Shown piece after piece: positions 33,213 to 45,720 of a stretch of DNA of 64,000 nt; within the stretch, counting starts at the first letter, position 1; each line of letters starts with the position of its first letter. Below the pieces are notes generated by a model. It had not been told where the DNA came from, ran no database searches, and worked only from the letters and a program-made list of their open reading frames with translations. A program made the position numbers and the translations under genes. The stretch is from Isoetes taiwanensis (lineage: Eukaryota; Streptophyta; Lycopodiopsida; Isoetales; Isoetaceae): assembly GCA_021234155.1 (NCBI GenBank), contig JAJEKV010000469.1, positions 1-64,000 of the forward strand. The letters are read 5' to 3'.

Positions 33213-34475
33213 TGTAACAGACCTATGGAAATTAAATTTGGTAGATCAGGTGTATCGTGTTCACCGAGGACAGCTTGGCATAAATGGGTAGAAGCGACTA
33301 CTAAATAAGCGTCCAAAGCGGTTTTGCCAGTTAGTTAAGAGCATGTCGATTAGGAGCGTTACATTTTAACATAGCGAGCCTAGAGTGCTGAAAAACAAAT
33401 GACATAAGTATTTTTGGTTATGATTGTGAGACCATTAAATGGGTTGGAAAAAAATAGCGGTATGCACATGATGTTTATATGGGAATTATAAATCTTGGTG
33501 TAGAGGATTTGAAGCTTTTTGTTTGGCTTGCGCATACAGGGGAGGGTTTGTGAGGGAGACTTGGAGTGGCAGGAGGAATCTTTGGAAGGCAATGATGTCC
33601 TATCACCTTGAATGAAGGGATGAGCTCCCATTGGATTGAGGGATCAAGTGGCCATAGATGCCTTGTGAGTGAACTCTCTAATGTGAGGGTTACATGGTTG
33701 AAATTATTCTCATAACTAGCAATTGTATTGATTTGGTTTGGCGTATTGGAAGTTTGAATGTATGTACATATATTATGATTTGTCTTCAACACTTGTTGAA
33801 TGTTAATGGAATAAAAGATTTGATTCTTTCTGCGTGTTGTACAATATATAGAGCTTTTGCATCGGTCTCTAAGGAGCTCAACCACTATGCGTGTCAATAT
33901 CATTGTGTAAAGGAGCGGAATCCCAAAAGGCGCCTCGGAGGAGCCGACAGCAGCTTCGTTGCATTGCTCGATGGGCATGATAGTTTTTAGTTTTTATAAT
34001 TTAACCCAACAAAAGATCAAACAAATAGTAAGCGTGGTGCGTATAGCGACCCGACAATTGTCTTGTATTCATCCATATGACTACACCTAGCGACACAATC
34101 ATTTGAAACGCAGGCATCAAAATATAGATATTTTGCACAACATTACACAATTCACTCTACTTATTTGGGTTCAAAAATCTCTTAATATATAGACATGCAA
34201 CTACATGGAAAAGGTTATAACATGGAAAAGTTTAGTTGTAGATGGTGATTGAAGAAATTGCAAAATCTAGAATCCATATGTTTATAGCATTTTAGAAAGG
34301 TGGGTTCAATATCAAATAAAAAGAAGATCAACATGAAACTTACAAACACACCCCTCGTGGCATTGAAAAGCAACCCTGTGTTTGTTTTATGGGATAGTTT
34401 TCTTAATGATTGAAGGCTTGTATAAAGACAAGCCCCTACTTACGATGCCAAACTCTATTATGGACAAAAATAGTA
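33213..34475. other. Anonymous DNA after the LTR-like start
   Basis: AT-rich. A 167-codon minus-strand frame (33,475-33,978) shows no recognisable motif and low-complexity serine/threonine/proline content; I do not call it a gene. No RNA genes seen. Confidence 0.4.
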
Positions 34476-34479
34476 ATAA

Positions 34480-37400
34480 TTCAAAGAGGAAAGTGATATG
34501 GTGGAAATGGCAATCGTCTATGTTTTGAATTTGTGGGCGCAGCTCTTTCCTTAGTCATGCAACATTTCATTATCGCCAGCACTTGCATATATATTTTCTG
34601 GGAGGAGGTAGGGTGCTGCATACTTGGGGTCCAGGTGGACAACTTGTTTAAATCATCGTAATCTAGTTCTGTTTCTCCATAAATTTTACAAGCACGGGAT
34701 AGCTGTCCATGATTCTTTGATAAGGGGCAGGGGTACAGTTTCAAACAATTCTCTGCCAATCAAAGTATCTGATCGTGCAAGAGATCAACCATACAAGTAT
34801 AGTGATCTTCTGTGGGCATCAGCATACTTTTCCTGCATTACTTTGAAGTACTCATGACCATGACCGCAAACTTGCTCAGCCACGGGCAGCAAGTAGACAT
34901 GTGAATGTTGCTGCATCAGGATTACACCATGTTCTTGCATGTCTTCAAACATTGGACAGCCATGCTCCTGCAAAGAGTAAAGACCATACCACTTGTCATT
35001 ACATTCCAAAGCGACATCTTCAACCTGAGAAGATTGACAAATACTTTGTGAGCCCCTCTATGGTGAGCACTTGCTGAAGCCATGTCGAAATTAATGAGGT
35101 TTACTTCTTTCTCCAAATCCTTTCTCTGCAATCTCATTGTGTATTTTCCTGCCTTTATCCAGTAGCTCCCAGGCTTGCACAAAGCTCTCAGCTGGAGCAA
35201 ATATGAATGCGCATCTGGCAGTACACGCTTCAGTGACATGTACCAAAAGAATTCCAGCACTTGGCCCTGTTGTCTTCGGTATGGCCATGAATTATCCACC
35301 TTTGTCCATGATAAAGACATCTCGGAATTTGGCAGCATCTTGTCAAAGACTTCCAGGGAGCTTCTTCTATTGAACCATCTTACCTTTATGTCAACCAAAG
35401 TGTTACCTACAAGAGAGATCTTTTAAACTCTTTCTGTAAAATTGCGGCATGTATTTTTAGGCCCCTCAAATAATGCTCCTAGGCCACAGATCCTCAGACA
35501 CCTACAAAATGACGGCATTTGGCTGCGCACCTTCTCAGTTGCATTTGTTCAAAACATGCAAATACTTCACCAACATAGCCTTTTCGGAAAATCCTGTGGC
35601 AGTGGGGTGCCCATGTCACAACATCTACGTGACGGTCTGTCCAAACGCAACCGTTATTGCCTCGCCATTGAGCCACATTCTAAATACATCTCAATCTGCG
35701 CAGTTGCCAGCATGGGTCATGAACGCCGCGTACAATACCAGGCATTTTACCGGCCTTTATTTTACTGTAGCATGCCCTGAAGCTTTCGACCCCAAATATG
35801 TGACAACATCGGGTTTGGCTTTAGTTGCATCCTGTTCAAAAACATTTTATTCCTATCTCACCAGACCATTCTCAACGGCATGCATAATTGCAGTCCATGC
35901 CCAAAGATCCTGTGTTGGCAGCTTGTCAAAGATGTCTTCTGCCCTCGACATTGATCATGCAACGCCTGGCTCAATCAATGCGAAACATCAGATATCTTTC
36001 ATATCAAAATTGAATGATCTGAGCATGTAGTTCTACTTCCCCTTTCTTAAATTCCCAGTTTGCAGCAAAATATAGATGCTGCACAACACTATTATTAATA
36101 ATAGGAATAATGCCTTGGGTGTTGCGTCCTTCCAAAATGGTTAAGCGCCTCCTCACTAGATCATGAGTCTGCATGCCCTCTGTCATTGCCGGTCAAGCTG
36201 GAGGTTCTGAAACCAGCTTGTGCTGTTTGCATCTCTAAGTAATCCACATTTTGCATACATTTGCAACCAACGTATTGCCTATGAAAATATCAGTGTCAGA
36301 GACCTTTTGTTAACTTTCGGTGTATATTTTGTTGGCCTTTCAATGGCTCCTATGCTGCACAGGCTTTAAGATGCAAACAAGAATTACATTATCATGTATG
36401 CCATGCCTTTGCATCCAGTCAAAACATTTGATTGCTTCCAGACCTTGTCCATTTTCACTGTATCAAAATTAGCGTCTTCCATGATGCAATGTCCTGAGCA
36501 TGGAGTCTGTCAAAAATGTTCAATGAATCTCTCTCATCAAGCATTTGTACATGTTCATCAATTGGTGCCTAACAAAATGTCATCTGCTGGAATCGGTTTT
36601 TGCAGCGGGCGTAATTTCGACCCTTGGCAATGGCTTTTACAATGCCATGCCTTCAGCTGTAAAGAAATATGACGACTATCTGGTACTACTCTCTGTTCCA
36701 TGGTTCAGGGCATTTCAGTACTTCTCGACATGATCCATATTCATATCCTGAAATTATTACCCGGTCAAGAGGCAGCATCGGGAACTGGTAACTTGTCAAG
36801 ACTTCTCCCCTCCAACTGGAGCCACATTTAACATACATGTATCGATGGGTTATTTTCCAACATAAAGATCCTGGTATCCTTTTTGTACAGTTTCCAACGC
36901 CAATCTCTCGACCCTTTGGTAAAGCTCAGGCTACCACAGCATTTCAGACTCCACACAAGTGTATTAGCATTTGGGATATCTCTTCAAGCTATTTTGCTGA
37001 AAAGCATTCAATACTTTCCCTCCACATACCCTTTCAAAATATCCCAAAATAAGGGCATTCAGGATTCAACATCTCGGCTTTCATCTGATCAAAAGACATC
37101 CGATGCTTCAATAGGAGGCCACCACCAAGTACATGGAATAATTGGCCACATTTTTTTCTTTTTCCAAATCCTTTTACAATTTCTATGTATTTCCGACCCC
37201 TGTCTATGATGGCTCCTATTCAGCACAAACTTTTAAGCAACAAATGAATGTGATGGCATTTGGATCTATGCCACCTTATGCATCTGATCAAAACATTTAA
37301 AGAGCCTAAGCCGGTCCATTTTCAACATAACCAGCAATTGCATTCCATAATGCAACACATCCTCACGTGAACTCGTGAGCTATCTGATTGCTGTGGCAAA

Positions 37401-38270
37401 TGAGCCACATTTTGGCATACATGTCAATCAAAGTGGTGCCAACAAACATGTCACTGTCATGCCCTTTTTTGAACAACCGTATTTCTTGTGCCTTTTCTGG
37501 TCTGCTGCTTGCCACATGCTTTCAAACTGCAAAACCAAAGAAGTAAACAACATCTGGAATGATACCACTAATTGCATAAGATCCGTATTTCAAAGCTTTC
37601 TGAGTCAAACCCATTCTTAGAATAGCCTGCCATTGGTATATTCCAAGACATGGTGATTACGGAACAGACAGTTCGTTGAAGATTTGATGGGCCTCTGCAG
37701 AGTGAGCACCGGACATACATGTCGGATTAGATTGTTTTGCAACAGAAATGTCTTTCAAACCCCAATTGTGCAATCTCCCAGGGTTGTATATTAATACGGC
37801 CTTATCTATAGCTCAATGTTTGCCACAAGCTTTGAAGCCACAAACAGTGTAAAAATATTCAAAGACATACCTTTCACTTGCATTTCTTTAAACGTTGTGC
37901 TTTCTCTGCGAATCCATGGTGGGCATACCCACAATTAGTGCAGTCCAAGACACAACTAACATTACTGGCGGGTTGTCCAAAGACATCCATGCCTCCACAA
38001 AGTGAGCCACATTTGGCATGCATTAATCAACTAATGTCCCCAACATAAGTATCCGTTTCATATCCCTTCTCTTAACCCGTGGGTGAATTTTGCGGCCTAT
38101 TTCAACATTTTTCTCCCTAGCACAAGCTCTCAGTGAAGCTGTAAGGGGTATAGCCACTAGGATGTATACAATTATCTTTTGCATTTTTCTTGGCCTGGAT
38201 TGAAAGCATGTTGAGGGTTGTCCAGAATCGATATAACCTAGCATAAGAGGTCAGGAACATTCATTTTGAC
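34480..38270 (-). pseudogene. PLS-class pentatricopeptide-repeat (PPR) protein relic with E domain
   Basis: PPR proteins of this class bind organelle transcripts and usually direct C-to-U RNA editing in plastids or mitochondria. Reading the minus strand from 38.27 kb, PPR pieces recur in changing frames: LTASLRACAREKNVEIGRKI with LMLGTLVD (38.02-38.19 kb); VALWNAIAGYVENGPA and GGIDPNAITFICCLKVC (37.2-37.4 kb); DVVTWAPHC and GYVGEVFACFEQMQ (35.5-35.65 kb); RRSSLEVFDKMLPNSEMSLSW (35.3 kb); CAFIFAPAESF with LLDKGRKIHNEIAEKGF (35.1-35.2 kb). An E motif follows at 34.6-34.86 kb: EYFKVMQEKY, SLARSDTL, ESWTA, ACKIYGETEL, HLDPKYAAPYLL, IYASAG. A DYW deaminase end is not recognisable. There are at least ten frame breaks and no credible start or transit peptide. 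Antisense frames of up to 185 codons over this region are shadows. Confidence 0.85.
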
Positions 38271-38977
38271 AAGGTAACCTATTAACCTGATGGGGTCAAA
38301 TACACTTCCATTCCCACAGAGGGGGCACTATATATTGCCAACAGACCTCCAGCCGTTACTGCAGACTTGTGCATGCAAATGTCCGCCAGATTCTGAATTT
38401 CTTGCTCTCCTACCGGTTTTGGGATACACAATGTTTGAAACAGATATAACATTGGGCTCAGCTATATGGTCCACAAAGACCAAAGCCCCTGCATGTTGCC
38501 AAGACCCATTGCTAGAGGATCCATGAGGATGAACCATCCCATGTCCATGTGTTTAAGGTTGTATACATGGACGTAAAAGCATCCTGATGTGCTTCTGTTA
38601 AAAACTCGAGGTTTAGGAAGATGGTGCTAGAATACTAGAATCAGTTTCATTAAAAAAACTTTACTCGGTTGTTTCACCAAAGGAAGGGTCTGTTGTTCCC
38701 ACTTAGCCAGCCATAGATAGTGTCTGATGTCTCTAAAGAATCAGAGTTTCGAAATGCAGCGAACTGCCATCCCTCTCTTGGAGACCAATAATGGTTGGAA
38801 TTCGTTTATTCTAAACCCATTGATCATATTATGTTTTAGATGTCCCACTTCATCAGCATCGTCTGTTGGCTCCAGAATGAAGACGTAGAACAAATTGAAA
38901 GGGTCTCGTAAGTCTTGGCGGTCAAATTACAACCGTCCATGGTCTCCATAGTCCTAAACTTAGCCCAATTTAACCGA
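38271..38977. other. Anonymous DNA upstream of the PPR relic
   Basis: A minus-strand piece near 38,960-39,000 (QVGLRLNWAK) resembles the GLxxNWxK motif after the active site of LINE reverse transcriptases, but nothing around it confirms this. It might also contain a lost 5' part of the PPR gene. Confidence 0.3.
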
Positions 38978-39178
38978 AGACCTACTTGATGTACCTCACC
39001 AGCTCGTGCTTCTAATATGACAATCTTCAATTCAATTGAATAGCTTCTTTAATAATCTTACTTTGAAAGAATGGAAAAGACCTACTTGATGTACCTCTTA
39101 GCTCGTGCTTCTAATATGACAATCTTCATTTTCAATGAAGCCTCTAATAATAATCCTTACTTTTGAACGGGATGGAAA
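38978..39178. repeat. 100-bp tandem duplication
   Basis: GACCTACTTGATGTACCTC followed by AGCTCGTGCTTCTAATATGACAATCTTC occurs at about 38,979 and again exactly 100 bp later. The downstream parts of the units have drifted. Confidence 0.9.
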
Positions 39179-41600
39179 GAAGTTAGGCCGTTCAAAAGAT
39201 AGTAATAGAAAATACGTCAATTGGCAGTGGTGAAAGAAACCACCCAAATCAAATATCAACAAGCAAAAACTGGTATGATTGCCGTGAGGAAGGGATTATT
39301 GGGCAAACAAAACTACTGCTAGCAAACAATTTCAGAGTTCAAAAAAGGTTTACCGTTATTTCACAAAAATGCAAAACAAATGCATGTCTATTCAACTCCA
39401 TCACACCAGTAATATTTTGCAGACATGACTTTGGGGCTACTTTGACTAGATATTATTGTGGAATTCTTTTCTTGACTAAAGGGGTGCTCTTTGCCCGTGA
39501 ACTTAGTCCAGGTAACGTGATACACTCCTTATCACTAGAAAGAGTCAATTTGCAGTTTCAATGGGAGAAGCGACCGTTCCATTATCTGAGCCTGGAAGAG
39601 TCGGGAAGGTTGCTGTTGAGGGGTTTGAAGGATTCGTCTTCTATGGTCAAGGCCCTCCCACTATGAGGATTGTACTATGGTTCATTATGATAGCAATGAA
39701 CCGATATTATGAACGACGGGACCTCATCTCCCATCTTCTATTTATTTTGCCCTCTTGTCCCGTTTTCCTCTTGGTGAATTGCCCTCTCTTCTCTGTCCCA
39801 TCACCCTCCACCTTGATGGTTTTTGCGCTTGGAGTGCGTATTCATTTCCGTTTTTTCATTTTATTAGTTTAGATTTGTTGAGTTGCCTTTTGAATTAGGT
39901 TGGCCATCTTTAGTTCGACTATTTTTCACTTCTTCGCTCTGTGACCCACCGACATCCTCAGGTGTTTTCTTTTGATGTTGTTTGGCAAAAGGACGCCTGT
40001 TCTTGTGTTTCTTTTTTTTTGGCGTGTACTTGTAGCTTCAAAGCATACCTTATTATTTCATTCTTTCTTGGCATTGGCAACCTCCGGGCATTCTTCTTTG
40101 TCATTCTCTCCGACATGATAGCCTCCATGGCGAGCTGAATCGGAATGTTTTTTTCTCACGATGGTCATTCGTGGATGATCGTTCCGGAGGATGATGGATT
40201 TTTTCTCCGGTGTGGCCATGGAGCCTCAGGGCTTTATTAATTATTTATTCATCAAAATCGCCGAAACTAACTCAGCAGGTCATTGTCTTTTTCAATGTTG
40301 ACTGCGGGTTATTTTGGAGATCTCTTAGTTTGTCGAGGGGTGCGGGCTCACGCTTCATCCTTTTTAGTCCTTTGACTTTGTTTTGGTTCGGTTGTCTCCA
40401 TTTTGGTTCCCTGGGCATTTCTGAGGCATTCTGAGCTTTGCAACCATTCCATTGGGTTTCCTCGAAACCAAAGTCAGAGGGAGTCATCCAGATGAGAAGT
40501 TGTTGCTACTTTTCTCATCTTTACTTAACCGTGGCCGGATGGTTCATATTTGATATTGTATTAAGTGATTTTTGTTGCTTTCCCGATGATTGTATGCAGT
40601 TTGGGCATTTTAGGTTTCAAGTTTTCAAAATTTCTACCCAATTCATTTCGATGTTTTCAAAAACTCAAATGAGAACAACTTTTGGAGCCCACTTGGTTGT
40701 GTGGGACCAAGACCAGGAATGTAACCTTTTGTTAGAATCTCATATGGGAGGAAAAGGACAAGGGCGTCCTATCATTCGAGAACAACATTTTGTTGGGTGG
40801 GTGTCCAGCACTCTTTCCTGCATCGAAGATTTCGGCATCTTGCGAGTAAACCTCACCTGATAGGGGTGTAATCCAAGGGAGATGGAGCATAAAAATCTTA
40901 GGGATAACTTTCTGGTTGTGCTCCTCTTTGTAGATAACAACAAGGAGCCCAACTCCCTATATGATTGTTCAAATCTCAAGATTTCCATATACTCCATGAG
41001 AGTCTAAGTCCTAAGAAAACCAAGAAGGCCGAAAACAGTTTCAGAAATCGTGAATGTCTGGTAGCTAAATCCCAATAGGAGTAGGAAGTCAAAAAGCCCG
41101 GGCTTGTCTTTATTGACTTTACTTCTCCATTAGGACAGGACGAAAATGCCACGCCTTGGGGACCAGTTCCCAATCAACCATTCAATCCTCAATTTTGCTT
41201 CTATTGATTGCCATATATAATTTCCCGGTGGTTTTATAGTTTAGGCAGGTTGGACACCCCAAAATGTAACAATTTGCATCGGCATACCATCGAAACATTT
41301 CCCATTTACCAATATAAGGACAAGATGAGAACATAGATATCGTATAAAACAATATTTACAAACCACGATAGAGGCTACATCGACTACATGAAAATTGAAC
41401 TCTTTTTTACTCTTCGTGGATAGGTGGGGTCTTTAAACTATAAACTTGGTCCTCAGTGTGATATGATGTTCTACACCTATTGGTAAAGTCAAGCAGTTTC
41501 AAAGTGGAGATATGGTTTGTCCGTTGCTCAAACATCAACTTTGAAAAAGATGATACTTCAAAGATTTTAGCTTATGGGGTCGAGACCGTCCCACGGCATT
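39179..41600. other. Anonymous DNA with one exon-like block
   Basis: The plus-strand frame at about 39,555-39,700 (MGEATVPLSEPGRVGKVAVE then GFEGFVFYGQGPPTMR) has protein-like composition but I do not recognise the family. The 140-codon frame at 40,438-40,860 shows no domain. No LTR ends, TIRs or RNA genes seen. Confidence 0.35.
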
Positions 41601-42110
41601 GGTTGCTAAATCATTATCAAGTAACGATAGGGACAAAGTGAGGACTAGTGAATATATACCACACGTACCTCCTCATGAAGATTACACTCTGGATTACTTT
41701 GAGATCAAAAATTAGTTCGATTGGAAGGTCCATATTGTATGGTTGTTGGTGGATGACTTCAATGGCTGGAAGCTGATTGGTATGTGGATCAGCCATCGTC
41801 CAAAGACTTTGAAAATGAACTTGTGGCAACGATGCATGATTGTTATTTGTAAAAGTGGATGGCGATCCTGGCTACTTTTTAATAGTTGCAATGATTGGCT
41901 TGGAGCTGGTAGAGTACATGCACGTCATGATGGGGATATTATAATTGGCATCACTTGGTTACTAATTTTTCATATAAAAAGCAGCTGATAACTCTATTTC
42001 AAATCACAATCCATAGTTTTTTCTCTTGCTCTCGGGATGTGACACAACTTGGACCAAAGACTTATTTCAAATTAAACATTGTTTTAAATAAAGCAGAGTG
42101 TTTCTAGATC
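41600..42110 (+). mobile_element. LINE fragment, endonuclease region (copy 2)
   Basis: Homologous to 49,890-50,400, sharing GAGGACTAGTGAAT, TTTGAGATCAAAA, CATATTGTATGGTTG, GACTTCAA, TGGCGATCCT, TTGGCTTGGAGCTGGTA and TCATGATGGGGATATTATAAT, ending in the shared CAATCCATAG...CTCTTGCTCTCGGGAT block. The reading frame around VVWLLVDDFNGWKL corresponds to the GDFN motif of the apurinic-type endonuclease but is degraded. No reverse transcriptase part follows. Confidence 0.65.
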
Positions 42111-42855
42111 GGTTACCCTAGATATGGGAGGGTTTACAAAAAGAAAGCTAGATACAAACAATGGTGTTAAAATTCAATTCTTTTTTCTTTTTTCTTTTTC
42201 TAAAAAACGTTTTGCTTTATGTGAATTGTATAAATCTAGCAAGTCCGGCAACACACATCTCCACTAGGAGGTTGTATGAATGTTTTGTTGATAGTTGTTC
42301 ATGAAGACATATAGCATATGTCAAGAGGAGTGTACTCTAAGATAAAAGGAAACCAAAGAATAACGGAATTAATTCAAATTTAAAATAAGATGCAACACAT
42401 CACGTCAGTAGGATAGATAAAAAGTGAATTAAATAAATAAATAAACCGGATAATGAATTAAATATGTGTAGGATACACTAAGATTTTATGTCGCATAATA
42501 ATTAAACTAACTAGAGGAGGTCATCATTTCAACCACAGAATAGCAATTTGGATGTGAGCAAAAAAAGAGTTCTTAAAAGCGAAATGATGCTCATTACCTA
42601 GATTAACATAAAAGAACATCTGATCTGACATTGCGGATTTGGTAAAATGAGGGGGTGAGGATGGGGATTTTCTAGAGGTTAGAAATTACATCGCCAACTA
42701 ATGAGGTGAAAAGAATGTCTTAAAAATGGAATCATTCGGACAATGATCAGAAATTTAAGAATGAAAAGCTGGAAGAAGTGGTTTCAACGTCTAGCCAAAG
42801 AAGAAGATGGGGGGATAATCTCAAAAAAAGCAATTCCGGTCCTAAAATGGGGGTG
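42111..42855. other. Anonymous AT-rich DNA
   Basis: No gene, terminal repeat or RNA recognised between the LINE fragment and family A copy 4. Confidence 0.45.
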
Positions 42856-42857
42856 AA

Positions 42858-43345
42858 GATGTGGCAGCTCCCAGTCTATCTGATTCCCATTGTACAAACC
42901 AAGGGGAATTCCCTCCCTTGCCAACTACATGCACCATGGTGGGGCCCTCTAAGGTCTTACTGGGACCACTTGGGATGGCCAAGTGTTGGGGAGTAATGGT
43001 GGTGTCATTAGTCCCGTGTTCTATAAGTAGATATCTGTGAGGAAGCGTGCATACATGTTAGCATACAACAATCATGCTCCAAAAATAGCCCACGAAGGGG
43101 TGGCCCATCCATCATCATCAACTGCAAAACAATACAAGCACAAAGTAGCGCATAGTAACCCACCATAACAAGGCTACCCTGGGCTGGAGACTCCATGGGG
43201 TCAACCGTGATGGAGCCTCCAGATAGCAGTAAGCGGAGTGTAACATGGCATTGGCTGCATGAGACAATATTAGGGTGATCCGCTCCATCCACCCTCATTG
43301 CACACTGCGAGATGAGAAAACGTACTTAGTGATTGTATCTCTCAG
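42858..43345 (-). repeat. Family A repeat, copy 4 (partial; possible 3' LTR)
   Basis: Starts near TGTGGCAGCTCCCAG. It shares with copy 5 (48,993-49,480) the blocks CACCATGGT-GGGCCCTC, ACCACTTGGGAT, ACATGTTAGCATACAACAATCATGCTC, GGTGGCCCATCCATCATCATCAAC and CAATACAAGCACAAAGTA. Same orientation as copy 5, so the pair could be the two LTRs of one minus-strand element enclosing 43.3-48.98 kb. Confidence 0.7.
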
Positions 43346-43479
43346 GAGATGCAAATCTCAAGGAATCCCTCTATAAGACTACTCAGGTTATCTCTGATCA
43401 GATGGGGCAGGTCAAAGCGTCCCTCTGAATCGCAATGTCCAGAGTGGTGTATTAGAAGAATCTTGCCCATAAACCCTCT

Positions 43480-43960
43480 ATGAAACAAGAGAAAATACAT
43501 GAAAATCATGAAAATATGTGGAAGAAATCGCCAAGATTGGCGAAGAATCATGATATATGAGAGCGAGGGAACCAATAGTCACAATGATCGAGAGCAACGA
43601 AACGAGGGTAGATGCCTAGAGGGAACTGGCGTTGAACGAGATGGTTTGACAAAGGAAGGAAGGTGCCTCACTTATATATCTGAACATATACGAGGAATGG
43701 TCCCACACATTTGAGAAAAGGCGTGAAGAAATATTTTCAACAAATATTGGTGGCGCCTTGACAGGGTGTGTAACTTCGCAGCTGGAAGGTTGAGTTAAAC
43801 CTCTTGTGCAACTACCTTTGCATCTGGCGAGCCATCTTTTGTACATATGGTATAATGTTTTATGATCGAATATCCATATAATCACACCATCCCAGGAAGG
43901 CGACAAGTCCTGATGGGTCGAGAAGTACTCAAGCTTGGCTTGTTGGGGAATAGCGTCGGT
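43480..43960. repeat. Repeat B, left copy
   Basis: Shares with 47,575-48,060 an ordered set of blocks: GATGCCTAGA, GGTGCCTCA-TATATCT, AAATATTGGT, GGGTGTGT, GCAACTA, CCATCTTTT-GTACAT and GAATATC-ATAT. Same orientation on both sides of the gypsy relic, so these are likely its LTRs or LTR parts. Confidence 0.6.
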
Positions 43961-44479
43961 TGAAACTCGCAATTTTGTCAGTGCATTAGTGGATTCTGGC
44001 AGGCTCCCAAGTTCTATTCTAACCTTCACTTGCCAAGTAATACAATAGTCGATGAAGAAACTTGGAGTCCATAATCTCTCGAACCTCAAACTCCTCATGA
44101 TCATCAATCTCGGTGGTGGTGGAGGTGGAGGTACTTTCGATCTGAAATGGATTAAGCCATGTAAGGTTCCAACAAACTACATGGAACCTTTGGGTGAAGC
44201 CCAGGCGGTAAGCGAGCTCAAGGAAAGCAACATCTGCGACTCGTTCTTGATCGATAGGGACCTAAACTGCCAGGTAGTCGAGGCTTGTTACAAGGCGAGC
44301 TGTCGACAGAATCCGATCTGAGGCCAAAACCGAGATCCTCAGCTGCAAAGGCGAGGAGGCGTCTGGCCAGTGTGATGCATATCGCGATGCGTGCTTGATG
44401 AGATGTGGTCTTTGAAGATCTCATCTGGAGCATCACGAGCTTCTTGAGCTGTCCTACAGCCTTTGGGATTGGTAGGTCA

Positions 44480-45720
44480 TATCAGAGCGTTGAAAGACCA
44501 CAGGGGATGCATGCGAAATTAATAAAGAGCAGTCGACTTTTGTGGAGGCATAGGCGGAAATTATTGTAAGCAAGTGCGCCCGGCGTATCCAACCCGGTCA
44601 TCTGGCGATAATTGGTGAAGCGTCGCAAAATCTTGCTCAAGTGTTTGATTAGTCGCTGCCCATTGTTCCTGGGGTGATGTCGGAAGGAAGAGGCGAAGCG
44701 TTCCACATGCAAAATTGCAATATAAGCTTCCAAAGCTGGCAACAAACTAGGGACCCCGCGGTCGCGACAATGTTATCGCGATAAGTCATGGAGTGAACCA
44801 CCTCTCGAAGCAAGAAGCCCGTTATGGCTTCCAGCGGAGATAGAAGTCTTTGTAAGGAATGAAATGTGCCATCTTGGAAAAAGCGATCAACAACAACAAG
44901 GATGGCGTCCATAGCCACAGGAGGATGGACTCGACAATAAAATCCACCGTAGAACTCTTAAAGGGCCAGGTTAGGCGGTAAAAGCTTCAAAGCTGGCCAT
45001 GTGGTGCTTGGGGGGCTTTTACGGCGGCAAATATCACATGAGCATACAAAAGTCTCAACAATGCCGGAGACACGGCCACCAATAATCTCGAGCAATAAGT
45101 TCCAAGGTTCATGATGCCAAAATGGCCGACAAGAGGAGAAACATAGCAGGGGCTGAGAACAAAGTCGAGGCACCATGGAATATCTGAGGAATCCATCATG
45201 AAGAAGTCCATCTCGAACCTCAAAATGATCATAGTCCAACCTCATTTGTCGAGGAAGATGATCTGAGGCAAAAGGCTGTGGTATTATGTCCTGGCGCCAA
45301 TGGATCATAAGGAAGATGCTCGAAACGGAACTCCAACACGGATGTATCCATGAGGCCTCTCGAACAAAGTAGTGATAGCCATAGTATGCATGGCAGTAGT
45401 CCTAGAATAACTTGTGATTCTTGCGATCAAATCTTTGGCTCCCTTGTAGATATGTAAATCCAAGTAACTAGGAATGGAGAGGAGAGGATACCGATTATAC
45501 CGACCAATCTTGTTGAGGCCGATAATCCTGGCCAAGCCCATGAGAACCATCCTTCTTGGAAACAAAGAAGATGGCAGTCTGCGGTGGCCGGAGAATGTCG
45601 AATAAACCTAGTTGCAAGATTCTCCCTCGATGCCGGTCCGCAAAGTCTCTCAAATCCCCGTTGGCGACAAACCATAGATAGGCAAATAAGCGAGAATTAG
45701 TCTGGCGAAAGATCAATGGG
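44480..45720 (-). pseudogene. Ty3/gypsy pol relic: reverse transcriptase start fused by deletion to integrase
   Basis: Minus strand, in order. RT start near 45.5-45.7 kb: LATRFIRHSPATADCHLLCF, then in another frame IFFVSKKDGS, the gypsy RT block before the catalytic site. Then the RT piece FERPHGYIRVGVPF (45.3-45.4 kb), which normally lies just before the YxDD loop. The frame then continues directly into integrase: DHFEVRDGLLH, GHFGIMNLGTY and SCDICRRKSPP (H2C2 zinc finger, 44.96-45.25 kb), then core pieces DAILVVVDRF (44.9 kb) and a decayed TNQTLEQ near 44.64 kb. The YxDD loop, RT thumb and RNase H appear to be missing, so an internal deletion removed roughly 1-1.5 kb. Not functional. Confidence 0.8.

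Noticed and set aside
35473-36030. 185-codon plus-strand open frame
   Set aside because: It is antisense to recognisable PPR motifs on the minus strand (for example DVVTWAPHC and FACFEQMQ) and has no domain of its own.
38836-39030. LINE reverse transcriptase on the minus strand
   Set aside because: Only one short motif-like piece (GLRLNWAK) and no neighbouring RT block; not enough to call.
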